64,000 bases of DNA, from the NCBI GenBank assembly GCA_944989445.1, contig CALYLW010001188.1, positions 124,001 through 188,000 of the forward strand, written 5' to 3'. A model generated the notes under the pieces. That model did not search any database and had not been told where the DNA came from. It saw only the letters and a list, made by a program, of their open reading frames with translations. Below, one piece after another: positions 34,788 through 46,035 of this stretch. The first letter of the stretch is position 1. Every line of letters begins with the position of its first letter. The translations under genes and the position numbers were made by a program. This stretch comes from Ampullaceana balthica (Eukaryota > Mollusca > Gastropoda > Lymnaeidae).

Positions 34788-34957
34788 AAAGCCCAACTAA
34801 CTTGTCCTTGTATGATAAATGCGTAATATTAAACTTCCTGAAACGTACACAAAGTATTTTATAATGGGGGTTTGTTTTTTGTCAAAAGCCCAAGTAACTT
34901 ATTCTTGTATGATAAATACGAAATATTTCTGAAATGTAAACAAAGTATTTTATAATT
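34788..34957. repeat. two-copy direct duplication (~80-90 bp)
   Basis: The strings TCAAAAGCCCAACTAACTTG and TCAAAAGCCCAAGTAACTTA each begin a copy, and both copies end near CAAAGTATTTTATAAT. The second lacks about 10 bp. It is a small diverged tandem duplication. Confidence 0.7.
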
Positions 34958-35719
34958 AACAATCCTCAAATCCCATTTTTACATCATTCCGTTTTCCAAA
35001 TTTAAATATGAGCTAAAACAATGACATCATATAATATCTTTTTACGGCGAGAAATTTTAGAAAGCAGCGCACCAAATTACTGCACCAAAAAAAACAACTC
35101 TTTTCGAACGTCCGCATGAAATTGTTCAATTAGTAATAGTGTGCAGGGTGCTTAATGTTAATCTGGAAACCAAAATGATTATCCAATTTTTAAAAAAAGC
35201 AGAGTGATGTCCCTTACCGTTAGGTCACAGTGAGTCAGTCAGTGATAACTGAGGGTAAATATATATATGATATGATTTAAAAGAACCCACACTTTTCAAG
35301 TTTTCAATGGATTCTAATTTTCATTTATTGTGTTCTTTAAAATTTTATAAAAACGGCAATTACATCTGCTGTCCTCATATTGACATTAGCGACTCTAGTG
35401 TTTCGAGAGAATACAAAAATTTGGGGAAAGTTGGTACAACCATCCCCCAAGGACACCGGTCCCATGCCTGGTCAACACAAACAAACCAACCACTGTCGAT
35501 ATCACAGCGAGGATGATGATGCTCTATGTAGAAACGGCGTGTGATGTCAAAGATCTGAAATCCTTCGATGCAGAAATAATCAACAGTTGAGGTTATTAGG
35601 TCAGACCAGGAACTGCTTAAAACGTTTGCAGACGAGAACCAACTCTGGAACGTTGATGAAGAACCGTTGAAGACAATTGACCTTTTGATTATGCCATCTT
35701 TGGCAATTACAAACTTGAC

Positions 35720-36851
35720 CTAAAAAGGAAAGAAGCGAAAATGAATGTAAAGTTACAATTATTTTTTATAATTACTCATTAATTTATCAGAAGCATATGA
35801 TGGTTTTTAGTAGTGCAGTAAATAAAGATTTTATAAATACATCTAGGAAAGAAACAACAAAGCATCATAATACTATTTGGTCTGTTCAGATCTTTGTTTA
35901 TTACCGACTTCAGTTAAGTAGTATAAAAATTAATATTGACAAATTCTTTATTAAAGGGTGATTTGGGTGTATCACGATATATCCTGAAAATTAAGGAGAA
36001 TAAAAATGCCATTATGAGTATCGAACTATATGTTTAGGCTTTAAAATAATAGTTATTTTCAGATTTTGTGTCCTCTTCAAAACATTTTAAAAAATCTATA
36101 TTCAGATTTAGCAATGCATTATAAAAATGCTCCCCCCAACCGTACCCAAAGACATTAATTAATTTGTTCTTTTAATTAAAACTATATGGATATATACCTG
36201 CGCTTTTCAGCGGAAGTGTAATTAAAAAGTTGTATTACGTAGGTGAAAATATGCCAATAATGTTTGTTAATTATCTCTTCATATACGACGATTTAACTTC
36301 GGCCTTCTGGTTGTAATATGACTAAACATTTTTACTGAGCTTACACTTGGACATACACTTAGAGTTGGTTTTAAGTATGAATATGAGAATTGTAATTCTG
36401 AAAAAGCGAGAAAATTTTGCATAAGAGAAATAGCTCTAAGGAACTAAATAGAACTTTCAATAAGGTATTAAATAATTTATATTGAAAATATTATTTGTTA
36501 AATGTATTACTTTTTTCAATTAATTAATTTTTGATGAACTTGTTAGACAGTACTCTATTAGAATTCATTTTTTTTCTTCAAATCGCAAAATACACTGATC
36601 TTTGAAGCTAAGCCTGCATACATCATTTTAAGAACAAGGGATTTCAAAAATCATTGCTTGACTTTTTCAAATACTATTAACGTCTATGCCCTGACTTGAC
36701 TTTTATTGGACTGAATAATATAAGGTATTTATAAAAACAGTAGGAAGCATTTGTTACAAATTGCGGTCTTAAACTGCTACTGTATAGGTATTTAAAAAAA
36801 CACGCTCACATAAAAACCCTTATGTAATATAAAAAAAATATAATAAAAAAA
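35720..36851. other. intron 2 of copy B, proximal part
   Basis: AT-rich without recognisable features. Confidence 0.45.
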
Positions 36852-37937
36852 TTAGGGAGCAAGTACCCACTTTCCCGGTTTTAAAATAAGGTTTTCTGCA
36901 GAAGCGTACACAACTGTTTATTTGCATCCTATCGAGCTGATGATTTACATTTTTTTTCGTATGTTATCATTGCGGGAGAGTACTCAACAACTTCACCAAA
37001 GTTTCGTGCTCCTATGTACACGGGAAATTGGATATTTAATGATATGTCTGTTTTATATTAGGAAAAAACCTACATTTGGGATGAAGGCCCCACAGTGAGT
37101 GATAGTTTTTTTTCGCATGTTACCATCGCGCGAGGGTGCTCAAAAACTTCCCAAAGTTTCATGCTTCTACTTACACAATAAGATGGAGAATTAGTGATGA
37201 GTCAGTTTTATATATGGAAAAAAACTACATTCAGGCCTCTCACCCCCCAGTGAGTGATTATTTTAATATTTGTTCGACAGTTATCATTTTGGGAGGGTAC
37301 ATAACAACTTCTTAAATTTTCATGCTTCTACCTACACAGGAAATTGGAGATTTAATGATGAGCCTGATTTATCTGGCTCATTTAAGAAAAAAACTACGTT
37401 TAGGCCCACCCCCCGTTAGTGATAATTTTATATTTTTTCGACTGTTTTGGGGCACCCGACCACCCATGAGTGGAAATGTCTACGCTGTTTTTCACCATTT
37501 ATCGTCATAATAGTGTATTCAGCAAGTTCCCAACTTTCAAGCTTCTACCTTCACGGGAAGTTGGAGAATTAGTGTTGAGTCAGTTTTAAATATAAGAAAA
37601 AAAACTATATTCGGGCCCCCGGCCCCCAGTAAGTGATAATTTATATTTTTTAAACTTGTTACCATCGCCGAATGTTACGTAACAACCACCGAAAGTTTCA
37701 TGCTTTTACCTACACGGGAAATAGGAGATTTTTTTAATTTCATTTTTTAAAGCTCATATTAGGAAAAAAAACTAAATTTTGGGCGTCCGGCCCCCAGTAT
37801 CTTATATATATAGAACGAAACCTGTTTAAGAACCTTTCCTATATAAGTTTATGTACGTGTACCAAATTTCACATTATTTGGTTGACTGGATCTTGAGTTA
37901 TTAGGGAACAGACAGACAACAAATACGTCTTATATGT
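36852..37937 (-). mobile_element. Helitron-like element
   Basis: The minus-strand 3' end reads GGGTACTTGCTCCCTAA followed by T at 36852, matching CTRR-T. Inside are diverged ~165-bp modules like those at 26577-29545, with the CTTCTACCTACAC word and GGGCCCCC blocks. The 5' part (37790-37935, with GGATCTTGAGTTATTAGGGA in plus orientation) recurs at 38755-38920. Confidence 0.55.
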
Positions 37938-37940
37938 TTA

Positions 37941-38929
37941 CTAGGGGCAAGTACCCGGCTTCGCCCAGGTTTAACAACAACAGCAACAACAACAAAAACA
38001 ACAACAGCAACAAAACAACAAAAACAAACAACAAAAACAAAACAACAACTACAACAACAACAAAGCAACAACAAAAAAACAACAACTACAAAACAACAAC
38101 AGCAACAACAACAGCAACAGCAACAACAACAGCAACAACGACAAAACCAACAACAGAAACAGCAACAGCAACAAAACAACAAAAACAAAACAACAACAAA
38201 AACAACAAAATCAACAACAAAATTAACAACAAAACAACTACAACAACAACAGCAACAACAACAAAGCAACAACAACAAAACAACAACTACAACATCAACA
38301 ACAACAAAGCAATAACAACATGAAGGACATTGTCGTCGCAGGGCAAGGGATGTGGACAACAACAACAACAGCAAAAACAACACAAAAGCAACAACAGCAA
38401 CAACAACAACAACAGCAACAACAACAACAGCAACAGCAACAACAACAAAAACAGCAACAACAACAGCAACAACAACAACGGCAACAACAACAAAAACAAA
38501 ACAACAACAAAACATCAACAAAACAACAACTACAACAACAACAGCAACAACAACAAAGCAACAACAACAAAACAACAACTACAACAACAAAAGCAACAAC
38601 AACAAAGCAACAACAACAAAAAAAATATTTTATTGCGATAATCGCCTTCTTGTTAATCTCGACACCGAAATGTTTATTAATTTGCGTCATTATTTAACGT
38701 CTTAATTTTCAATAATTTTTATTTTTTATAGCTCATATAAGGAAAAACTACATTTTGGGCCCCCGGCCCCCAGTATCTTATATATATGGAACGAAACCCG
38801 TTTAATAACCCTTCCGGTATAATTTTGTGTACGTGTACCAAATTTCACGTTATTTGGTTGTCTGGATCTTGAGTTATTAGGGAACAGACAGACAGACAGA
38901 CAACAAATGCGTCTTATATATATAGAGAT
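37941..38929 (-). mobile_element. Helitron-like element carrying a CAA microsatellite
   Basis: The minus-strand 3' end is CGGGTACTTGCCCCTAG followed by T at 37941. The 5' region near 38929 starts TC and repeats the TAAGACGCATTTGTTGTCTG segment of its neighbour. The middle is replaced by the CAA array. It lies head-to-tail with the element at 36852-37937. Confidence 0.5.
37968..38621. repeat. (CAA)n/(CAACAG) microsatellite
   Basis: About 650 bp of CAA, CAG and AAAC triplet-like repeats, broken by a non-repetitive island at about 38317-38356 (ATGAAGGACATTGTCGTCGC then AGGGCAAGGGATGTG). Long Q/N/T- or V/L/C-rich frames on both strands are by-products. Confidence 0.95.
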
Positions 38930-38936
38930 ATAGAAA

Positions 38937-41900
38937 TATACCCGCACTTTGTAGCGGGAGTGTGCTGACTCTTTTTCACATTATTAGTTGCTGGTTATTA
39001 CAATTTTTATTTGTCAAGTTATATTTCAGATTCATCTATTTGTTAAAATCTTATTGGAAACAGAGACATTCCATTGTAAGGAAACAAATTATAAATATAA
39101 TTAAATTTATTTAAGAAAAAAAAGAGAGTGGGAAAAAAAACAACAGACACAATCATTTAATTTATACCATTTTACCGCGTTAGTTGCTTTCACTTAATGC
39201 AGTGACCTTAACATTACCTTACTATTTAAAAGATATGATTTATTAAATAATGAATCTTGACGACCATAATAACTAAATTTACAATTTCATTCCCACGTGT
39301 ACAAAATAAACATTACTGATAGGTTTTCCGAAAGAGCTCTACCACCCTCGTCACTCAATAATTTCATATATAATTACGACACTTCATAGTAACACAATTT
39401 TAAGTAATACAATATTTGCAACCGCGTCTATGAGACAAAGAACATATGTCACTATGCCCTTACAAAGGCAAAAGCTACATAACTCATAGCGCAAATAAAA
39501 AAAATTATAAATGTGCCTTCTAAAATACTTTTTTAAAAAAACAACAAAAGCAGTCGTATTAAAATGATGTAAAAATGTGTACACCATATTTAGACAATAA
39601 AAGATTATAGAAAGCTGGCCGCATAAAATAAAATCTTGTTATAAAGTAAATGTACTGGACCAAAATAAATCTTCCTTTTGACGTATTCATGATTGTTTTA
39701 ACAGGGAAATAATATTTATGCCATTTTATGTCTCTAAATTTTACGATTTATATTTACGTTTTTATGCAATATGTATAATTTCAAAGAGGAATAATTTTTG
39801 TGTTCCCTATTTCTAATAAGGCATCATATTTTGTAAATTATGTTCAATACACACACACCAGATTTTGTTAAAAAACCAAATGACGGACGGGGACCAAATT
39901 TGGCAGGACGGTTCCTTTTACCCTGAAGGTGGTTTTAAGTTAGTTTTTGTAATTGTCCCTTTTGCCAGAATGCCGTAAATTAAATAATCAGAAAATGCAG
40001 AGACAAAGAAAAAAAAATTTAACCTCATTTCTGTTTTGAACAAATTTACGCGGACGTTCAAATGCCGTTCAAAGCGTTTTACTTTTGGTGACGTTTTTTT
40101 TTCCCCAATACTTTATTTTCAGCAGTGCGCATTCAAAAAATATTATAATGTCTAATTACGGTGCGCACATTTTCGTGTACACTTCATAATTTTAGCTGTG
40201 TAGTACGAAGAATTGTCATTTTCTTTACTGTTACTTTCTATATATTAGATAGACACGTAAACATATTTAATTACAACTGCCACACGATGCATTAGATTTA
40301 ATTGTTTACACGTTTAAATTTAATTGCGAATTTGTTTTAATTATTTTCTGTTCCATAACTCGACATTTAATAAAAACCTATTTATGTAATAATTGTGTCA
40401 GTATTTTTTTCAAACTATTTAAATTTAGGCTACCGGACCTATTAACATAAGTAGATTAAACTAAATAAAGTGATCCTGAAAACGCTTAATTATTTTGTAT
40501 TGCGAATTTAACATGTTATGTTCATTCATTTGATGATGGATTAACATAGGTCATTTTTAAAATCAATTATTGTCATGGTTTCACATGCGTTTTTACCATA
40601 AAATTGATTCGTTTTGTTTGTTTTTTTAAAATTAGGAATATAGCGTAATTTCTTTATTTATCTTTATTATCTTTATCTCAAAGATTCTGTTGCAAATATT
40701 GTATAAATTACAATTGTGTTACGATGCAGTGTCGTAAATATATAAGAGCTTTTTAGAGACGACAGTGGCAGAGATCTTTTGGGAAAATGTCAAAATATCA
40801 GTGGCCTTTTTTTAATGGATACAACCAAACAAACATAAAATTATCAACTGAGCTTTATATATTACATATGCGTTTAAATTATTTTATTTCAATTATTTTC
40901 ACGATGCATTGTATGAATATTTTACATGCAATGAATAAAATTGGGATTTTTAAAAATTTAATTCATAACTCGACATTTAATTAAAAACCATAGATGTAGC
41001 GAGTTTATTTTATGTTGAAAGTGATGGCCTATGTCAAATAAACTTACACTTTAAAACAGTTTACTTAAGCTTTATATACACTATACATTATACACTTTCG
41101 ATACCAAATTTATTAACAAAACTTGACTAAATTTAATGAAGTGATCCTGAAAATGCTTAATTAATATGAATTGCGAATTGAATATGTTTTTATGTTCATT
41201 CCTTTGTATTCAGAATAGCAAAGGCTATTTCTAAAATTGCCTTTTAATCATTTTTAAGATACACTTATGAACAGATGGTTGAATCTTTTTTTTTCATTTT
41301 TATTTTATTTTACAGATATAAAATCTGGTGTGTGTGTGTGCATTGAATATATTTTACAAAATATGATGCCTTATCAGAAATAGGGAAAAAAAGATTCCTT
41401 TTTGAAATTATACACATTGCTTATAAACCGTAAATATAAATCGTAAAATATAGAGACATAAAAAATGTTAAATATTATTTCCCTGTGAAAACAATTATGA
41501 ATACGTCAAAAGGAGGAGTTATTTTGGTCCAGTACATTTACTTTATAACAAGACTTTACTTGATGCGGCCAGCTTTCTTTATTGTCTAAATATGGTGTGC
41601 ACATTTTTTGGATATCATTTTAATACGACCGCTTTTTTTTATAAAAAAAGTATTTTAGAAAGTACATTTATAATTTTGTTTATTTGCGCTATGAGTCACT
41701 TAGCTTTTGCCCTTTAAAGGGATAGTGCCACATGTTCTTTATCTCATAGACGTGGTTACAAATATTATATAACTTACAATTGTGATTATATATAAAATTT
41801 TTGAGTGACGAGGGTGGTAGAGCTCTTTCGGAAAACCTGTAAGTTATGTTAATTTTACACAAGTGGGAATGAAATTGTAAATTTAATTATTATGTTCGGC

Positions 41901-42135
41901 AAGAATCATTATTTAATAAATCATATCTTTTAAATAGTAAGATTTTGTTAAAAGGCACTGCATTAAGTGAAAACAACTCACGCGGTAAAATGGCATATCT
42001 CTGTTTCTCATAAGATTTTAACTAAATAGATGAATCTGAAATTTAACTTGGCAAATAAAAATTGTAATAACCAGCAACTCATACTTGGATAAAGGGTCAG
42101 CACACTACCGCTACAAAGTGCGGGTATTTTTCTAG
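38937..42135. repeat. 3.2-kb fold-back: inverted arms 38937-39870 and 41327-42135
   Basis: The left arm starts CCCGCACTTTGTAGCGGGAG and the right arm ends with its near-complement CCGCTACAAAGTGCGGGTAT. Homology continues through matching words such as the GAGTGACGAGGGTGGTAGAG / CTCTACCACCCTCGTCACTC pair, to ATAAAATCTGGTGTGTG against CACACACACCAGATTTTG. Both outer ends look like Helitron 3' ends (hairpin CCGC-GCGG, right end CTAG then T at 42135). The loop holds two direct repeats about 677 bp apart, each with ATAACTCGACATTTAAT and AGTGATCCTGAAAA. No transposase is seen. Confidence 0.75.
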
Positions 42136-42971
42136 TATATATATATATATATATAATATATTAATTGAAAGAAAGCTATCAGCTCATCATATATATGCTA
42201 ACATTATTTTACCTCATTAATGTCCAGTTGAGACCATTTATTGAGGAGATTACTACGGAAATGGTGGTCACATGACAGATACGTGTCCAGTCGCAGACAT
42301 CCAATTGGGTACATGGGACTTAGAGGCTGGTCGTGGTACAGTGACGTGTCAACATATGCGTCAAACACAGGCTTGTTGATATTAGCTACACCCCTGTTAG
42401 AATCAATAAGCATGTTGAAGTGACTATTTAATATCAATGACAATTTTTTTTGAAATACAAAGACATATATGTAAATTTCTTTAATGGAAATTTATCTTGT
42501 AAGTATTACGAAATGACTTTATTGAAAATTATAGCTAAAATCAAATGTATTCACGGATGAATTTTTATGGGAATATTAAAAGAAAATTGAAATTCCTTGC
42601 AATAATGTTTAAGATACTAATTCATGTTGCTAACCTAAATACCAATTTCCATTGCCCGTGAGATACGAACGGCTCTCCATATTTCTGTATAATAACGTTA
42701 TCGATGTCTGAAACAATGTTGAATTCATTTTCCCAACTATTGACTCCAAACAATGAACACTCCCCAGTTGAGATTCTAAAGTTAGCACTTTTACAAGACG
42801 AGTGAGTCAAACAGTAAGAAACACATTCGCTCCTATCACTTGTATGAGATATCAAGTAGAAACTTGAAAATAACGGTGTTAACAACAGCTTATATTTAAC
42901 ATAGAACGATAGCAAAATTCCAGATTCGACTTGAAATGCTTGTACTTCCAGCGTGTTGCAATTAAAACTTA

Positions 42972-45387
42972 ACGGCTTAATGTTGCCAAACTGAATACCG
43001 ACAGCTGCAAACAGTCCTTTGTAGATGCTCTGGAAAAGTGCTTGAAATCCACCTCTCCGGGAAACCAGAGCGTGGAGGCAGACTGGGCATCACTCAGAGA
43101 GCTGATTTACTCCACAGCTACAGAGACCCTGGGGCCCCAGACCAGGAAACATAAGGACTGGTTCGATGAGAACTCCGAAGACATCAAGCAGTTATTGAAT
43201 GAGAAACACCACCTTCACCAAGCATACATCAATAACCCCAAGTCCACGGCAAGGAGAGATGCACTCAACAACATACGCAAGACTGTTCAGCAGAAGCTTC
43301 GTCAGATGCAGGACGATTGGCTCGGCAACAAAGCTGACGAGATCCAAGGCTATGCAGACAGGCGTGACTATAAAAACTTCTACGACGCCTTGAAAGAAGT
43401 ATATGGCCCCACGCCCTCAGGATCAAGCCCCCTCCTCAGCGCAGACGGTAACACTCTAATCACAGACAAAGAGAAGATCTTGGAGAGATGGGTCGAACAT
43501 TTCGATGACGTCCTAAATCGCCCTTCGACAATCAACGACGAAGCCATCAATCGTCTACCCCAAGTGCCCACAAACAAAGCACTGGATGACCCACCAACCT
43601 TGCTCGAGACCCAGAAAGCAATCTATCTTATCTCCAGTGGCAAAGCACCTGGCTCTGACGCCATACCAGCTGAGGTCTACAAGGAGGGGGGAACAGCCCT
43701 GACTGAAAGGCTCCATGAGCTGTTTCTCTTAATATGGCAGCAAGAGACGATCCCGCAGGACTTCAAAGATGCCACCATCATACATCTATATAAGCGAAAA
43801 GGAAGTAGACAGGCTTGTGACAACCACAGAGGCATATCCCTGCTTTCTATTGCAGGAAAGATCCTCGCCAGAATCCTGCTCAACCGCCTCACATTGCACC
43901 TTGACCAAGGACTCCTGCCTGAAAGTCAGTGTGGATTCCGAAAAGAGCGAGGAACAATCGACATGGTGTTCGCTGCCAGGCAGCTGCTGGAGAAATGTCA
44001 GGAGCAGAACTCTGATCTGTTCTCCACCTATGTCGACCTGACCAAGGCCTTTGACACTGTTGGCAGAGAGGGTCTGTGGAAGATCATGGCCAAGTACGGT
44101 TGCCCAAGGAAATTCATCGTCTTGGTGCAACAATTCCATGAAGGCATGCAGGCCAGAGTCCAGGACAGCGGGGAGTTTTCTGATCCTTTCCCAGTCACAA
44201 ACGGAGTCAAGCAGGGCTGCGTCCTGGCACCAACACTGTTTAGCCTCATGTTTTCCGCCATGCTGACAGAGGCCTTCAGAGACGAGGATGTTGGTGTCAA
44301 CCTGAAATACCGCACAGATGGCAAGCTGTTCAACCTTCGGAGGCTCCAGGCAAAAACCAAGGTTATGTCAGACATCATCAGAGACCTGCTGTTCGCTGAT
44401 GACTGTGCCCTCAACGCTGTCTCAGAAGCCGACATGCAACGCAGTGTAAACCTGTTCTCCAGTGCCTGCACAAACTTTGGTCTGTCAATTAACACCAAGA
44501 AGACTGAGGTCCTCCATCAGCCTGCGCCTGGAAGACCCTACGTAGAGCCCAACATCACTGTCAACGGCCAGAGACTCAATACAGTGCACCGGTTCACATA
44601 CCTAGGCAGCACACTGTCTCAAAATGTCACCATCGATGACGAAGTGAACGTCAGAATTGCCAGAGCCAGCTCCACTTTTGGCAGGTTGTACCCTAATGTC
44701 TGGAACAGAAGAGGCATTACCATCCAGACCAAGCTGAAAGTGTACAGGGCAGTGGTGCTCCCCACACTGCTTTATGCTTGTGAAACTTGGACTGTTTATC
44801 AGCGCCATGCAAGAAAGCTGAACCAGTTTCATATAACAAGCCTCAGGAAGATTCTCGGCATAAAGTGGCAGAACAAAATTCCAGACACAGTGGTACTGAC
44901 CAAGGCAGGTCTCCCCAGCATCTTCACCCTCCTGATGCAGTCCCAGCTTCGCTGGGCAGGGCACGTTGTCCGAATGCCAGACGAGAGACTGCCAAAGAGA
45001 ATCTTCTATGGTGAGCTCCAGTATGGCCAGCGGTCCCACGGTGGGCAAAAGAAACGCTTCAAAGACACACTGAAAGCCTCAATGAAAGCGTTTGCCATAA
45101 ATCCAGACACGTGGGAACGAGCTGCAATGGACCGATCCACCTGGCGCTCTTCCATCCACGAAGGTGCCAGGTCATGTGAGGCAAACCGGATTACCGCCGC
45201 AGAAAAGAAGAGGCAAGCCCGAAAGGCCCATGCTGTCAACCCTCCAGGAGATGTCGCACTCGCCCCCTGTCCCTTCTGTTCCCGAACCTTTCGTGCAAGG
45301 ATCGGCCTAATCAGCCATCTGCGCACGCACAGAAAACCTTCGGATGACTAGAGTGGTCCTCGTCGTATCGACGGACGAACGAACAGA
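42972..45387 (+). mobile_element. LINE 2: 5'-truncated non-LTR retrotransposon with 13-bp TSD
   Basis: The insert is bounded by CAATTAAAACTTA at 42959-42971 and again at 45388-45400, a perfect target duplication. The 5' edge falls in the linker after the lost endonuclease domain. The 3' untranslated part is only about 36 bp (with ATCGACGGACGAACGAACAG) and has no poly-A. It lies just upstream of copy B exon 1, between that exon and any promoter. The perfect TSD and open ORF indicate a recent insertion. Confidence 0.9.
42973..45351 (+). CDS. LINE 2 reverse transcriptase with C-terminal C2H2 finger (endonuclease missing)
   Basis: The frame is open from the insertion edge to TAG with 792 codons. 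It has no proper start because the upstream half was never copied. Counting from the codon at 43042, the RT blocks are GKAPGSDAIPAEVYKEGG (200-217), NHRGISLLSIAGKILARILL (261-280), PESQCGFRKERGTIDMVF (293-310), VDLTKAFDTVGREGL (331-345, first Asp), GVKQGCVLAPTLF (388-400) and LLFADDCAL (449-457, catalytic DD). Thumb and connection follow (FTYLGSTLS, LRWAGHVVRM). A C2H2 finger ends it, with C743, C746, H759 and H763. No internal stops or frameshifts. The clade is uncertain (RTE/Jockey-like APE group). Confidence 0.88.
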   Translation, partial: RLNVAKLNTDSCKQSFVDALEKCLKSTSPGNQSVEADWASLRELIYSTATETLGPQTRKHKDWFDENSEDIKQLLNEKHHLHQAYINNPKSTARRDALNNIRKTVQQKLRQMQDDWLGNKADEIQGYADRRDYKNFYDALKEVYGPTPSGSSPLLSADGNTLITDKEKILERWVEHFDDVLNRPSTINDEAINRLPQVPTNKALDDPPTLLETQKAIYLISSGKAPGSDAIPAEVYKEGGTALTERLHELFLLIWQQETIPQDFKDATIIHLYKRKGSRQACDNHRGISLLSIAGKILARILLNRLTLHLDQGLLPESQCGFRKERGTIDMVFAARQLLEKCQEQNSDLFSTYVDLTKAFDTVGREGLWKIMAKYGCPRKFIVLVQQFHEGMQARVQDSGEFSDPFPVTNGVKQGCVLAPTLFSLMFSAMLTEAFRDEDVGVNLKYRTDGKLFNLRRLQAKTKVMSDIIRDLLFADDCALNAVSEADMQRSVNLFSSACTNFGLSINTKKTEVLHQPAPGRPYVEPNITVNGQRLNTVHRFTYLGSTLSQNVTIDDEVNVRIARASSTFGRLYPNVWNRRGITIQTKLKVYRAVVLPTLLYACETWTVYQRHARKLNQFHITSLRKILGIKWQNKIPDTVVLTKAGLPSIFTLLMQSQLRWAGHVVRMPDERLPKRIFYGELQYGQRSHGGQKKRFKDTLKASMKAFAINPDTWERAAMDRSTWRSSIHEGARSCEANRITAAEKKRQARKAHAVNPPGDVALAPCPFCSRTFRARIGLISHLRTHRKPSDD

Positions 45388-45400
45388 CAATTAAAACTTA

Positions 45401-46035
45401 TCAAGCAACAGGTGATGAGCGCCAATTTGAAGTTAACAGACTTCATGATTGAGAAATATAGCATTTAACTATTTATTATATCTCTTTTGTTTAAGTAGTC
45501 AAAATTATTTTACGTATTAAAAGTATGTAAAGCTAAATGCTTTTAATTTTTAAACCTTGCGGTAGCAAGTAAAGAAATTTTTTTCTATACTACCAAACAT
45601 TTAATCTAAATTTTAGGTCCAAATGTGAAATATATTTACTAACATAGTGTTGTATTAAATCTTCTCACACCAGGTGTAAATAGAACTAGCTGTCATTGTT
45701 GCCCAGCGACAGAAACTTCAATATCAATGAACAATCCTTTATTATGACACAATGTTTCGTAAAAATTTGGCAAACAGAGTAACTAATATTTTGATGAGTG
45801 TGATCTGAATTTAAACCAATAGTAGCATAAAAAGTGCCGTAAAAATCGATGTTCGCTTTTACAATAAGAAGAAATTGGTGTGTGCCAATGAGTCCGTTAT
45901 CAAAAGAGATTAAAAATTAATCAAGAGGTAGATACCATATGTTTCTTTGAATTCAACGCTTAAAAAGCTGCTACATCAAATACAATAGAATTTCCTTCGA
46001 TCAATGTAAATTATTACAGTTCAAATATATTATGT
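45401..46035. other. AT-rich intergenic DNA
   Basis: No gene or repeat recognised. Confidence 0.5.

Larger units (their letters stand above)
35337..42838 (-). pseudogene. copy B of the PAN/apple gene family (exons 42635-42838, 42213-42393, 35337-35719)
   Basis: Exon 1 has the PAN/apple pattern DRSECVSYCLTHSSCKSANF, then GECSLFG, and ends AG/GTTAGC. Exon 2 follows a sound acceptor (CTAACAG) and encodes RGVANINKPVFDAYVDTSLY, LRLDTYLSCDHHF and NKWSQLDINE before a GTAAAA donor; phases of exons 1, 2 and 3 all fit. Exon 3 encodes FNGSSSTFQSWFSSANVLSS, RRFYIEHHHPRC, SGWFVCVDQAWDRCPWG and TFPKFLYS. One A is missing in a GAAAAC run (copy A has it), shifting the frame and giving an early TGA; the true ending ADVIAVFIKF and TAA at 35337 persists in the shifted frame. 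A sequencing error is possible. Intron 2 is 6.5 kb, filled with Helitron-like DNA. Confidence 0.75.

Noticed and set aside
37901..38705. Poly-V/L/C and poly-Q/N/T ORFs
   Set aside because: Translation of the CAA/CAG microsatellite on both strands; no start or domain context.
43199..45326. Several 65-156-codon ORFs overlapping LINE 2
   Set aside because: Shadows of the RT frame in other frames or antisense.
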